NCBI GenBank assembly: GCA_037892935.1
Contig: JAYXKI010000017.1
Coordinates: forward strand, 248,001 to 312,000
Reading direction: 5' to 3'
DNA: 64,000 nt
Origin: Phlebopus portentosus
Taxonomy: Eukaryota > Basidiomycota > Agaricomycetes > Boletales > Boletinellaceae
Shown: piece after piece, positions 23,639-34,723 of the stretch
How positions within the stretch are numbered: the stretch's first letter is position 1
Layout: each line of letters begins with the position of its first letter
The notes under the pieces: generated by a model
Seen by the model: the letters and a program-made list of their open reading frames with translations, nothing else
Told to the model about the DNA's origin: nothing
Database searches by the model: none
Translations under genes and position numbers: made by a program

Positions 23639-25100
23639 TGTTAACGCGACCAAGATAATAGTCACAGGCATCAATAGCAATATATGGGCACCTAAGAAGC
23701 ATGCCACAAGTACGTAACCCTGCAGACTACTTAATACCGCCAACTAGTATTTACCACTACCGATTCACTACCGCTGACCATCACCTTAACACTGCTGACT
23801 AAACTCCCAATCTGACCTGATCAAAAGAAGTCAAGAAGTGATCAAAACTACTAGAAGCTCGAGAAGTCTAGAACTTGACTATCAAAGCCTAACACCTAAT
23901 GACTAAAGTCTAAAGGCTAATCTGAGCCCAATGGAGACATCACTGGCATTCTAGCACTGTCAGACTTGTGCCCGAGTGTACATGGTCCTTTATAAGATAT
24001 ACTTTACAGTATGTCATGCTACAAGCAAAATGCATGACTGCTAGATCGAAGTCTAATATCACATGCAAGAAGCATTATATGCTAATCTACCAAATCTTAT
24101 AATATCCAAGCAACATGAGGAACTCATTGTTACAACTCGAACCCCTCGAGCTGCAGACCTGATAACTTAGAGGATACAAGGATGGTACAAGCCAGAGCTG
24201 CACAACTCATGTCCAGCCTCTACAGTACAAGTGAACCTTTATTTACCAAGGAACGCAAACTTGAACACCAAGCAACTACAACTAGTACTCCAATGAAGGA
24301 CATGGTAATACATTTACGACATTAGACTTCCAGGCAAAGCATGGCTAGTCACTCAAACACAACTACATCCCCTAGCTGAACTCATACAGTTTATAGTATG
24401 CATTGGACTATACTCTACACTAACCTGACATCTCAATACTGATGTGCAAGTTGTGCTTACACCCTTTGGACGATAAGACAAACAGCGAAGAGTCACATAC
24501 CGAGCTGCTTACATTGCACCAAGAGCTACAATCCCACCTGATGATGGAATTGACATTATAGTGGAGCACTGACAGTAGAGCTTTCCATACTAGAACAGCA
24601 CCTCTATTGTCTTAGTCAGCAACCCCACAAAATTCTGTCATAGTAGAGATACATTAGAGCAAAGTGGTGCTCAGTGGAGTAGAATGATGAAGGAAGTGAT
24701 GTAATAGTGGAGAGAAGTGGAGCAAAGTGGAGCAAGGTAGAGTAAAGTGGAGAGAAGATGAGTAAGAAATAGAATGAAAAATGGATTATCTAGAAAGCAT
24801 AAATAGCATTAGAAGTAGGCCCTCTTTCCCCTATCTTTCGATCCTCTTAATACACAGTGACAGTGTCCTAACACACTATCTATTATATACTTTGTACTAC
24901 TACGTCTTTTGGAAATCCCAATCTGCTCTTACTCTACCTTGTCTCTGAAAGCATCTCTTACCAGGACTGCAGCTAGGAAGGACAGTAAGGGGACTGCATA
25001 GTACAGCTAAACATGGGTAGATAGATCACCTCTGTACAACGTACCGCTGCTTAGGCAAAAGGATTGAAACTGGTGTAACCCTAGACCTACATCTCTAACA
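23639..25100 (+). repeat. Solo LTR of the element A family (older copy)
   Basis: 1,462 bp, TGTTAACGCG...CTCTAACA, homologous to the LTR at 1169-2615 over its whole length. No internal region follows. Relative to the other two copies it carries many C-to-T and G-to-A changes, for example in the stretch 24030-24120. No clean target duplication is visible (ACTAC at left, CACAC at right). Confidence 0.85.
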
Positions 25101-25777
25101 CACACAAAATACCTCAACATATAAAAATCACCATCTCTCACTTAATTCTTGACTGTTCTGCATGATCTAAGTTGCTAAATTCATAGTTTTAAGATCTGTT
25201 TCAAACTCTAATAAGGATGAAGAGAAATAAGCAAAGAATAAGTGAGATATGTTGCAAAAGGCCAATTTTAGACACTTTCTTCATGTGTATTTTTTTCTGC
25301 CCTCAGACTGGGTGCTACAACAATCTAGACTGCACTAGAGTGATGTTATTGGCATAATATAAATTTACAGACATCAGATTGTCTAAGAATAAATTTATTT
25401 TGAGGTCCGGGGGCACTTGAGAAAAGGTAAGTTTGAGCTTAGCTCAGACATATATCAAATCAGCAGATACAACACAGAATAGAGCTCAGAGTCAGTCTGT
25501 AAATTTACAATAAAATTATTATATCATTTTGGACTTACCTGTAGGACTGTAGAAGTAGAAATGAGGGCAGAAAAAACTGCACATGAAAGATATGTCTAAA
25601 ATCGGCCTTTTGCAACATATCTCACTCATTATTTGCTCATTTCTATTTATCATTATTGGAGCTTGAAACTAATCTTAAAGCTATAAATTTAGAAACTTAG
25701 ATCATGCAAAATGGTCAAGAATTGAGTGAGATATGGTGATTTTTATATTATGAGGTGTTCTGTGTAACAAAAATTAC
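25099..25777. mobile_element. Foldback/MITE-like element with about 215-bp inverted arms
   Basis: The left arm (25099-25314) and right arm (about 25557-25777) are inverted repeats at roughly 80% identity by eye. For example TGTTGCAAAAGGCC at left matches GGCCTTTTGCAACA at right, and AAAAATCACCAT matches ATGGTGATTTTT. The loop of about 240 bp is AT-rich and non-coding. TA dinucleotides at both outer edges are compatible with a Tc1/mariner-type target but are weak evidence in AT-rich DNA. Confidence 0.8.
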
Positions 25778-26300
25778 AGAAGTTGCAAGTGACAATACAT
25801 ATGAAAAAGGCTGTAAAAATATATGTGACTTTCCAAATTGCCAACAATTTTGCAATTAGCTATAAAAAACACATACAATTTTTCAAATTTCTAAAGAATA
25901 CATGTAAAATGCAATCACTGCGTATTAAAAAATATATTACATGTCTGTATAGATTTGGGTAGGTCACATAACTCGTGACTACACAAGCTTTCTACATCAT
26001 CTACATGGAATCTGGGCTAGATTGCAATTGTCTAACCAGTACTAGTCTAGCCCAGATTGTGTAAATGAGATAGGTAGCACATATGTATAGATATGTATAC
26101 TCAATAAATATTGGACTGGTTAGATTTGTGTAGATTACCTATACCATCTGTGTATATGCATGCTAAAATGTTTCATAAATTTATTCAAACTGATTATAAA
26201 TTGATCAAATTTCTTTATTGAGAGATCAATTACATAATACAAACAGTCCTGTGATGAATTAATCCATCCTGTGTCAATACGTGTATTTTTTAGCCCTTCC
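25778..26300. other. AT-rich spacer, no gene seen
   Basis: Short A/T runs only; no domain or repeat was recognised. Confidence 0.4.
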
Positions 26301-28021
26301 CTTATTCTCTTTATCCTATCTATAGCATTTCCAGCTCTCTCTCCAGAGCTGGTCCATGCCGCTTTGCTCTATTTCTTCCGTTCTCATCAAGAAACTCCAC
26401 CAATTGATCCAGCTATCATGTCTGAGCTGACACAATTAACCAGTGACCCGCTAAGTGACTCTGCACAAGAAATGTTTGATCAGTGTCTCAACGCAATAGA
26501 GAATGAGATTTGCTTACTGAGAGACAAAATTTCAGTATGTATTCCTCAATCATCTCCTATCCGTCATCTTCTCATGCTGTCTTTGTTCTCTGTTCTACAT
26601 GCTGCATGCTCTACTTCAGAGTAATGGCGATGATGCCGACGATGAGGGAGACGGCAGCGAATCACTTCACAGAAGATCTCATGCTGCAGAGTTTAGGCTT
26701 GCGATCCTGGCAAAGTTCTTAACAGAGGATGAGAAGATGGTCTGCAAGGACATTGTGGTGAGTTTTTATTTGCTTGTCTAAGTGAATATATATGCTGAAC
26801 ATATGCACATCAGAGGCGCATTAGACAAGTTATAAAGTCACTTACGGAGAGAGGTGAGACTGATGCATACAACGAGGAAGATGGTCTTCTGGCAGACGAG
26901 CACAGTTTCATCCCAGATTATGATAAGCCGCCGAGATTTTCTTTAAATGAAAAATTGATAGTTAGGACAGTGGAGCTCATCAGTATAGAATATGATGAAG
27001 TACGTATTGCTGACTCAAGCTTGAGTATATGTGTCTCATCTTATCTTCTTCATGCTCCAGCGAAATCCTAAGATGGGTCACTTTATTTTGAAAATGATCA
27101 AGTTCACAAAGAAAGACCTTCGTCACTTTACAACTATGATATTCAAGAACAAGAAATATACGTACATGATTCAAAAGGATATCGCTAAGAAAAAAAAAGC
27201 CAACCGGGCTAAGAGGGCAAACAGGAGGCATGGTCGTCAGCGTCATGTGCATATTTTTTGGGGGGTTTTTTTTTCTAGTTTTGAAAAAGTACTCACCAAC
27301 TTAGACAAAGGAAACCAGATAGAAGTATGCGACAGCGTACAAAGAGAAGTACGGGGTAAAGCTCCCTGAGGAGATTTTTCAAATGGACTGTATGACAGAA
27401 CTTCTCAGTGAGCTCAATTTGACAGCAATTTCTGATGCACCAAATGCAAACGATGAAGACAAAGATGAGGATGATGAAGAAACAAAAGCTATGAAGATAT
27501 TATCTAGAAGGTGCATGCAGGTCAAAATTCAATGAACAATTCATTATTCGCAACTTGCCTCACATGCTGCACTCTTGCAGAAAGAGAAGGAGCTGAGAGT
27601 CAAGCTTTGGGAGGAGCAGAGACCTGCCTTTCACTCAAACAAGGTGATTAGACTTGTTCTTTTGATGACATCAACTCACAAACTCATGTTAAAAATGTGA
27701 CAGCTTGATAGAATTTACAAACGACTCAATAAGCTCACAGTGAAACAATGGAATGAAGATTCTAAGGACTTATGCAGATGGGCATGTCGCGTCTCTGTTG
27801 GTAACACGAAGATTAATGTACCGCGATGCAAAAAACTTGTCTGGCCATTCATAGTCAACAAGGAATGGCTAGCAGACAATGTGGAGAAGAAAAAATCCAA
27901 GTGGATGAAACTTCAGTGTAGCGACCCGGAGGGACTTGAACTCGGAATCAACTCTGGCTCTGGCTCTGGTTCTAGCTCTGTTTCTGGCTCTGGTTCAGGT
28001 CCTGAGGAGAACTTGACTTGA
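26301..28021 (+). CDS. Multi-exon protein of unknown function
   Basis: Not recognised. Coding segments alternate with short introns having clean borders: GTATGT...TTCAG (about 26537-26619), GTGAGT...ATCAG (26758-26814) and GTACGT...CCAG (26999-27060). Segments include ELTQLTSDPLSDSAQEMFDQ, SESLHRRSHAAEFRLAILAK, a Lys-rich basic stretch near 27080-27240, PEEIFQMDCMTELLSELN, an acidic run, CRWACRVSVGNTKINVPRCK, and a Ser/Gly tail ending at 28021. The start codon was not found with confidence. It faces the Tnp2 gene and could be an accessory protein of that element, but this is inference. Confidence 0.5.
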
Positions 28022-28608
28022 CTTCTGCAATTCACTGTAAGTGCAGATTCTTGGCCTGGACTGTATCTTGATCATCTGGACGTGTACTCCTAGACCAATG
28101 ATGTATGTAACCCGCTAGAACGAACTCAATAGAAAAAAAGAATGATTATGAAATGAAATGCATACCTGATAAGTATTGCAAGAGCAGAAAAGACGAGATA
28201 GCAGAGGAATGAATGTCAAGTTTGAGCTGAGTATCGCTCAGAAGACCAAGATGTCCTGTAGACTCATCAAGAACTATTAAAACAAACTGGGGAGGACTTA
28301 CAGTAAGCAAAAAAAGTATTGCAACACCATCATAAATTATATACTTCTGTAATTCAAAATGCAAAAATTTATTTGATCAGTATGATTTACTTACATATAG
28401 ATGTCCTAATGTCAGACAAGTAAGGGAAATGAATTTGAATTGGTGTAGTGAGTAGATTGCGTGAAATTTGACATGAGCACGTGACTTGCGTGCCATTTGT
28501 TGGATGTGCACATCCTCCTTTGTCACTCAAGAACACACCATATCTCACCCAAATCTCAATCAATTTACATCATTTAACTTGCGTTCAAAACCGGGGATTC
28601 TCTACTAC
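28022..28608. other. 5' flank of the Tc1 transposase gene
   Basis: AT-rich, no gene. I looked for a terminal inverted repeat matching the region 29640-30180 and did not find a convincing one. Confidence 0.4.
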
Positions 28609-29637
28609 ATGTTAGCAAAATTCACACACGTTTCTCCTACCACACGCTGCGTCATTGTACTTAGAAGGCAACATGGACAGACATGCCGTGCTCTTGGTGA
28701 AGAACTTGGCCTAGCTCCATCCACAGTGTCTCGCATCGATCGCAAGTACAGAGGAACGAAAGCATGGTACTACAGTACTCCAAAGTTGGGCAGGCCGAAG
28801 AAACTAAGTAAGTCTGACCTACAATACGCTGCACTTATTCTTGTAAGGGGGGATGCCCAGAATGCCAAAGAACTTCAGCAATATTACTTTCCGCACGTCA
28901 CTGCTCAGACTATTCGAAATGGTTTGAAGACCCTTGGCCTCAGGGCTTATGTTATGCGCAAACGACCACTGCTGAATCGCTCTGCAAAACGAAGGAGATG
29001 GGCCTGGGCACGCATACATGTTTTTTGGTCAGTTCAAAAATGGCACCGTGTCATATTCTCAGATGAAACCAAGGTGGTGCTTTATGGGTCAGATGGGCTA
29101 CATTGGTGCTGGAGAATGCCCAGGGAACAGCTCCAGAGCAAGTTTGTTCAAAAAACAGTCAAACATGGGGGTCAGTCGATTATGGTATAGGGTTGTGTCA
29201 CAAAATTTGGACTTGGTCGATTGCTGCGCATCGAGGGAACCATGGATCGATTTAAATATGCCAGAATCTTGGAGGAGGGCCTCCTAGGTACTCTCCATGA
29301 TAAGGGCTTGTCGAAATATGATGTTCTTTTTCAACAAGACAACGATCCAAAACACACTTTGAAATTTGTAAATGCATAGTTCAGAAAGAACAAGATCAAA
29401 ACTCTGCCATTTCCACCCTGGAGTCCAGATATGAACATCACAGAGCATGTCTGGAATGAGCTTAAACGACAAGTCGACCGCCGCTTTCCACATCCTTCAA
29501 ATAAAGGAGAACTTTGGCAGGTATTGCAGGAGGAATGGGCAAAGATCGGAATTGATTTTGTAAATAATCTATATAATTCTCTGCCCAGTCGAGTGCATGA
29601 TTTAAAGAATGCAAAGGGCAAGTATACTAAGTATTAG
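28609..29637 (+). pseudogene. Tc1-like DD34E transposase, two nonsense codons
   Basis: 342 codons from ATG at 28609, the usual Tc1 size. An N-terminal helix-turn-helix segment (RCVIVLRRQHGQTCRALGEE...STVSRI) and a basic GRPKKL motif precede the catalytic domain. The acidic triad is visible: Asp in VIFSDETK, Asp in FQQDNDPKHT, and Glu in SPDMNITEHVW. The last two are separated by 34 residues. TAG codons at about 29188 and 29377 each replace an expected TGG (IMV*GC and NA*FRKNK), so the copy is dead by two G-to-A changes. Terminal repeats were not found. Confidence 0.92.
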
Positions 29638-30281
29638 CTTCTTCAATGTATTGTTGAGCATGGGCAGTACAATTAGGTTTCGAAGGTGAAAGTTGGGTTG
29701 CACAAAAATGGTGATTTTCTATAAATAGCATGTATCTCCACAAATACCTGTCGGATTCAAACCAAATTTTGTACACAAATATAATATAATATGCACCACT
29801 CATATATACAGTCGTGAGATGAAAGAAAGAGTTATTGAATTAATATTTGGAAAATGCGATGAATAAATGTATGTTGCAATACTTTTTTTGCTTACTGTAC
29901 TTTAGTCAAACCAACAGTAACCCATATTTTACGAGGTGGATTATCCTCTACCTCATCAATATCATCCGTGGTACGAGGCTGTTAGTACAGAATACAAACT
30001 CGGCATGCCTGAGAGATAATCTGATTGGGCAGGAGAAGGGTGGGCAGAGAATTCAGATTGTTTGCCTTGAGGTACGTGTCGAACTCAAAGAAGCCAACTT
30101 CGAGTTCTGGACTAAAGTAATCGAGTTGAGCATTTACAGTACAACAGAAAAAAAAGACTTACTAGATATCCCATACTAATGTATTCAGAATATTTCTTTT
30201 GAGAGTCTTGAACTAGTGAATGAATAGAAGAGTTGTAGATCCTTCAATGAACCTTTGAGTGTGCCTGAAGATCTTAATGAC
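29638..30281. other. Spacer between Tc1 and Tnp2 genes
   Basis: AT-rich, no recognisable gene. A frame at 29847-30179 has no domain. Confidence 0.4.
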
Positions 30282-33200
30282 TTAGCTAACATATTTTTCA
30301 CCATTAAGTTGAGCTTGAATGATTGAGTTTGGTGCGTAATAGATATCTATTGAGGGAATTATTCGCCTTCCATCCACGATGAGATACTTGAGGAATTCAG
30401 CAGAATTGAAGAGAAAATTTGGCGGGGGAAGGGTGTCTGGTCATATGTTACTGTTCCAAGAGCATACTCTCGCATACGGATGATTTGACTCATAAAATTG
30501 AACCAAACATCTTTGAAAATGGTTCGAGAGCTCATCAACCGATCCAGGACTGCAGTAGAAGTGTTTCCCTGCTGAAATTCATATAAGTAATGTACATATA
30601 TGCATCTGGAAAGAAACTTACCATCAACTGCCATCTCCTCCATCTCTCGGCTTACAGATGCAACTGTCCCTCTATTGTCGTTATCTGTCTCTAGGATCAG
30701 ACGAGCTATGTTTTCTGCTCCCCGCCTGGCCAATTCCTCCACATGTACAATAGTGGTGAGTATACTCCGAAGTCAAACATTGCGATGAAACTCTTTAAAA
30801 AAAGATACCTCGATCTCTCCTCCTGCATGGTTATTCATCCTGTAACCCTTGAGAACTTTGTTACGGTGCTCAAAAATGAATGTCCAGAAGAAACAGACAG
30901 GTCTGAGGTCACAGATCTGATCAAATAAGTGTACAACCCAGTGAAAATTGAGTTTAATATCTTTGGGGTACAACTGCGTGCACTTCACAGATCAGATGAG
31001 CAACTCATGCTCGATACTTGAAGACTCGCCTTTTGATATCCCTGAAGATACTCCAGAAGGTGAGTCTTGGCACATTCGATATCCACTTCACATACTGAAC
31101 ATCCTAGAAGAATCTTGAGAGAGGCGGTGAGCTTGAGGAAATTGCTCAGCTCATCTTCGTGCATCCGAATCTTGGGCTCCAGATCTGTCTGTCGACCTTT
31201 TTGTCTCCACTTCTTGAGAGCTGCTTCATGTTCTTTGGCAGCAACTGGCTGCCACTCTGACCAAATGAAAGGAATCTACAAATAAAATAAAGCAAAAGAG
31301 CAGAAAACCTGAATGGATTGATCCAGTACTTACTATAGCAGGAAGGTAGATGAGTACAAGAGATTTGTACTCATCTGCACTTAGGGATCCAGCTGTGGGG
31401 TAATCAACGTGTGAGGGGAGCTGCCCAACCCAGAATGGCATTTCAAACTGAGAACATGCGAGACTCAAGTTAGCACCTATATAATAGATCCTAGCTGAGT
31501 ATAGTTCATACCTCCTTAAGATATATGTTCAACAGGTCAAGCTCTCAAGGGATGAGATTGGGCTTTGTCTGTCCTCAAAGAGCTTTCATCTTGATCCAAG
31601 ACTCATGCCATTGACAGCGCATGATTCCTAGGATAAGACATTGTTAGTACAGCCTCGAGCAATAAAGACAAGATTAAACTAAAGTCACTTACCAAGTAAG
31701 ATATTATGCATCAGATTTGCAACTGTCATCCTTACCATGTCGAAGTAAGGGAGCTGTGCAAGCTCTGTATATGCAACACCGTGTTTGTTGAAAAATGACT
31801 GCTTGTCATCTTCGTTGTCTATTTTGCGGTACAGAAAGGCAAATTTACGATTCTCTTCTCCTGTTCGATGAGGAAAAACTAAAGAAACAGTGATGCAATG
31901 AAATATACAATAGTAGTGTGAAGCTTACTGTCTTTCAATCCTTTACTTGTGCTTAAGACATCATGAGTGGCCTTGCATTTCGTGCAGAAATCATTCTGTG
32001 ATACATGGCCCACCATCGCGGATGCTTTACAAAGTGCAATGTGGTCTATACATCTAGTGATGAGCACAGCTTGGCAGAGGTGACCTAAAAAAAGAATGTT
32101 TGAGAATCTCATTAAGCTATACCGCTGAATGAAGAAATGAAGACTTACCTTGCAGGAATCGTAGTGTCAGAACCACAATTCCATCCCTGTATAAAGTGAT
32201 TAAGTCATCGACCACAGGTTTAAGAATATATTGGGTTTGTTCTGATGATAAACCCTTTGGTCTAGGAGCTATGCCACACAAGAGCAGAAACTGTGGCTGG
32301 TATCTTTGAAATAGAATGAGTATGTAAAACAAAAGGCTATTTGCACAAATGAGCAGATACAACAAAGATCATTGCATGAAGAGTAGATGGAGCTCACCTT
32401 AATTGTATTGGTAAGTTTGTGATGTTAAATGACAGCACATCAGATGAATGTATGCATCCACTCTTGCTTTGCGTAAAGGTGAACCTGAGAGTCATGTCAG
32501 CAAGGAATAGGAAGATGAGACAATGCTGCTCAACATGTTGAATATCTCACCATTCACATATAGTATGACTGAAGAATAAGAGCTCACCTATCAAAACTAA
32601 GCATAAGAGTGATGCGAAGCTCGGTTCTGTCTTCGTGGTCAGGGCTGCGATCGAAAAATAACTTGCCATCCGGCCCTTCAAGGCTGTTCTAAATTATTCC
32701 ATCACTAATATTTTGGTATTCTCCCTCTGTATATTTGCTTTCCTGCCAAGATTCCATATGGTCTTCAAACCCAGATTGCATTATGAGTTCTGCCAGCTGC
32801 TGAGAGATCGGATAAAAAGGATACTTAAGTTTAGGCTTTGAAGCTTCAAATAGAGTAATCTTGCATTGAGGACATCTCAGAGTTTCGGGGGAGTCTTGAG
32901 GGAATACTTGGCAATAGTCAGGGCACATAGACATAACAAGAAACTTGTCTTTAAGACCCAATTTGCAAAAAGCCATCTGCAGAGAGAGGATTGGACTCCA
33001 CCCAGTTGGTACAACACCAAGAAGGACGAATATAGACTTTAAAATGCATAGAGAAAGGTTGCAAGCTTTGTGAGGGAGATGGTAGACCAGGTGAAGCTAG
33101 ACAATAAGAACCAGAATAGACCTCCAGAAGAACATCTTGTCGAGTGACCTCCAGATCTTTGGTGGATCATGAGGTGTGTTCGGAGTAACAAAGATATAAG

Positions 33201-33403
33201 ATGGCTCCAGAAGTTCATTTAGAATTTGATAATCAAAGAGAATGGCTGAAGTACCTAGATACATGGACTGTCATTGCAATAGCATGTCAAGAAGTAGTCG
33301 ACTCACCCATATATTCTCTATTGCTCACTTTGCTCATCTCAATGTCCGTGTCCAGACCCTAGTCTAGCTCATCTCCAGCGCTATCACCTTTGCTCTATGC
33401 ATA

Positions 33404-34196
33404 CAGTTATGGACCGGTCCTTGAAACACCATCAGTCCTTGAAACACCTCTTTTGTAACTCAACCACAAAACATCTCTATGACATAAGAAGTGTTTTTAT
33501 GGACTGTAAACCCCATAATATACTGTCAGAAAAAAAATTGTGCATTTCCATAGTGTAGTTGTGGCAATATAGCTTAGATACTGCTTTTTGGTAGTGATCT
33601 GCACCTTCTTAAAAACATTCTGTCCAATTATTTGAGATGTACCTTATCGGTGTACAAAACAAAAAATACAGGAGTTATTTATCTATGAAAGGTATGTCTG
33701 TGTGAATTTTCATGTAGAAATACTGAGTGATTATTTGTAAATAAATTCAGGATGTCTCTGAGACAAGTCTTGAAGATGATCTGCACGATTTGCAAAAGTC
33801 ACATGACTGACTTGCCAAGCAAATATAGACTTCAATCTTCAAACACAGGCTCGACTTTCACAAAGTATGGCATCATATTAGGTTGAGACTCTCAAAAGAG
33901 ACCAAGGATGAATCAGAACTAATTAAAGGGCTAAATGTCAGATGGAGAGACACAGAACTCGAAGTCTACTAAGCATGGGAAAGTGGTGTTTCAAGGAGTG
34001 GTGTTACAAGAATTCGGACTGAAATGATGAATTGGATATAATAATTTTTCCACTCAATATTTCTGCTTGAGATTTTGTGTAGACAATCAATGTAGATGCT
34101 GTTATCATCTGGTATTTTTTATTTGAGATAATATTTTGTAAAATCAATAGAAAAGCAGAATCAAAATGTACTGTTTCAAGGACTGGTCCATGACTG
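33404..34196. mobile_element. Tc1-like MITE inserted in the Tnp2 first exon
   Basis: 793 bp with terminal inverted repeats CAGTTATGGACCGGTCC at left and, reversed, CAGTCATGGACCAGTCC at right. The match extends through TTGAAACA, 23 of 25 bases in all. TA duplicates flank it (33402-33403 and 34197-34198). Internal direct and inverted variants of CCTTGAAACACC also occur (33428-33450 and about 33985). No coding capacity. Removing it with one TA restores the transposase frame across DDMY. Confidence 0.92.
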
Positions 34197-34261
34197 TACA
34201 TGTCATCGTTCATATCCAGAAGAGTGTGATCAAACATTCCGCAGTCATCATCCGCAGCAAC

Positions 34262-34283
34262 AGGCTGCTGCTGCTGCTGCTGC

Positions 34284-34336
<53 letters not shown>

Positions 34337-34340
34337 TTGT
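34262..34340. repeat. CTG/TTG trinucleotide repeat (polyglutamine on minus strand)
   Basis: About 26 triplets: a CTG block then a long TTG block on the plus strand, reading CAA/CAG for glutamine in the Tnp2 frame. Interruption by one TTT gives a single lysine. Confidence 0.95.
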
Positions 34341-34723
34341 TGATCTCCGGGTGGGCGAGGTCTTGAGAACGGTTGAGCTATGTATGACGTATCGATTCTT
34401 CGAGGTTCTGTCTGCTGGGCAGAGAGGTCGGTCTGCGCATGTCGTTTCTTCTCGTAGTAAGGCTGTAATCGACCCTTTCCGTTCGTTCCTGCAAGACACC
34501 GCCGACACTTACAAATTGTCTTGCGTTTCTGATACTTATACTTGTCATTTTTCTTTTCTGGGGGCATGCTGAGTGAGAACACGTTCGGATTGGCAGAAGA
34601 CGCGTAATTGTCGAAGTGACGAAGTACGAGGGTGAGACGCGTCTCAATTTCATAATTACAGTGTAACAGCAGTATCAAGTGAAAATGGAGTCTTACATAA
34701 ATGGGCAGGCAGGCAGTGAAAGT

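Larger units (their letters stand above)
30282..34567 (-). pseudogene. Tnp2-domain (CACTA/EnSpm-type) transposase
   Basis: Many exons on the minus strand. From the N-terminus: MPPEKK at 34567, a Cys cluster CKCRRC near 34500, a polyglutamine run (34262-34340), then the MITE insertion (33404-34196). Next come CPDYCQVFPQDSPETLRCPQC (about 32880-32935), YPISQQLAELIMQSG, a segment with LLLCGIAPRPKG and YILKPVVDDL (32160-32300), GHVSQNDFCTKC (31985-32010), EMPFWVGQLPSHVDYP (31400-31450), and YPKDIKLNFHWVVHL near 30950. This order matches fungal Tnp2 proteins. In-frame TAG codons beside the MITE (about 33397 and 33361) and unresolved exon joints suggest decay. No CACTA-type terminal repeats were found. 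Confidence 0.8.

Noticed and set aside
29809..29840. CAGTCGTGAGATG as a terminal repeat of the Tc1 element
   Set aside because: The orientation is wrong for a right end and no inverted partner was found upstream of 28609.
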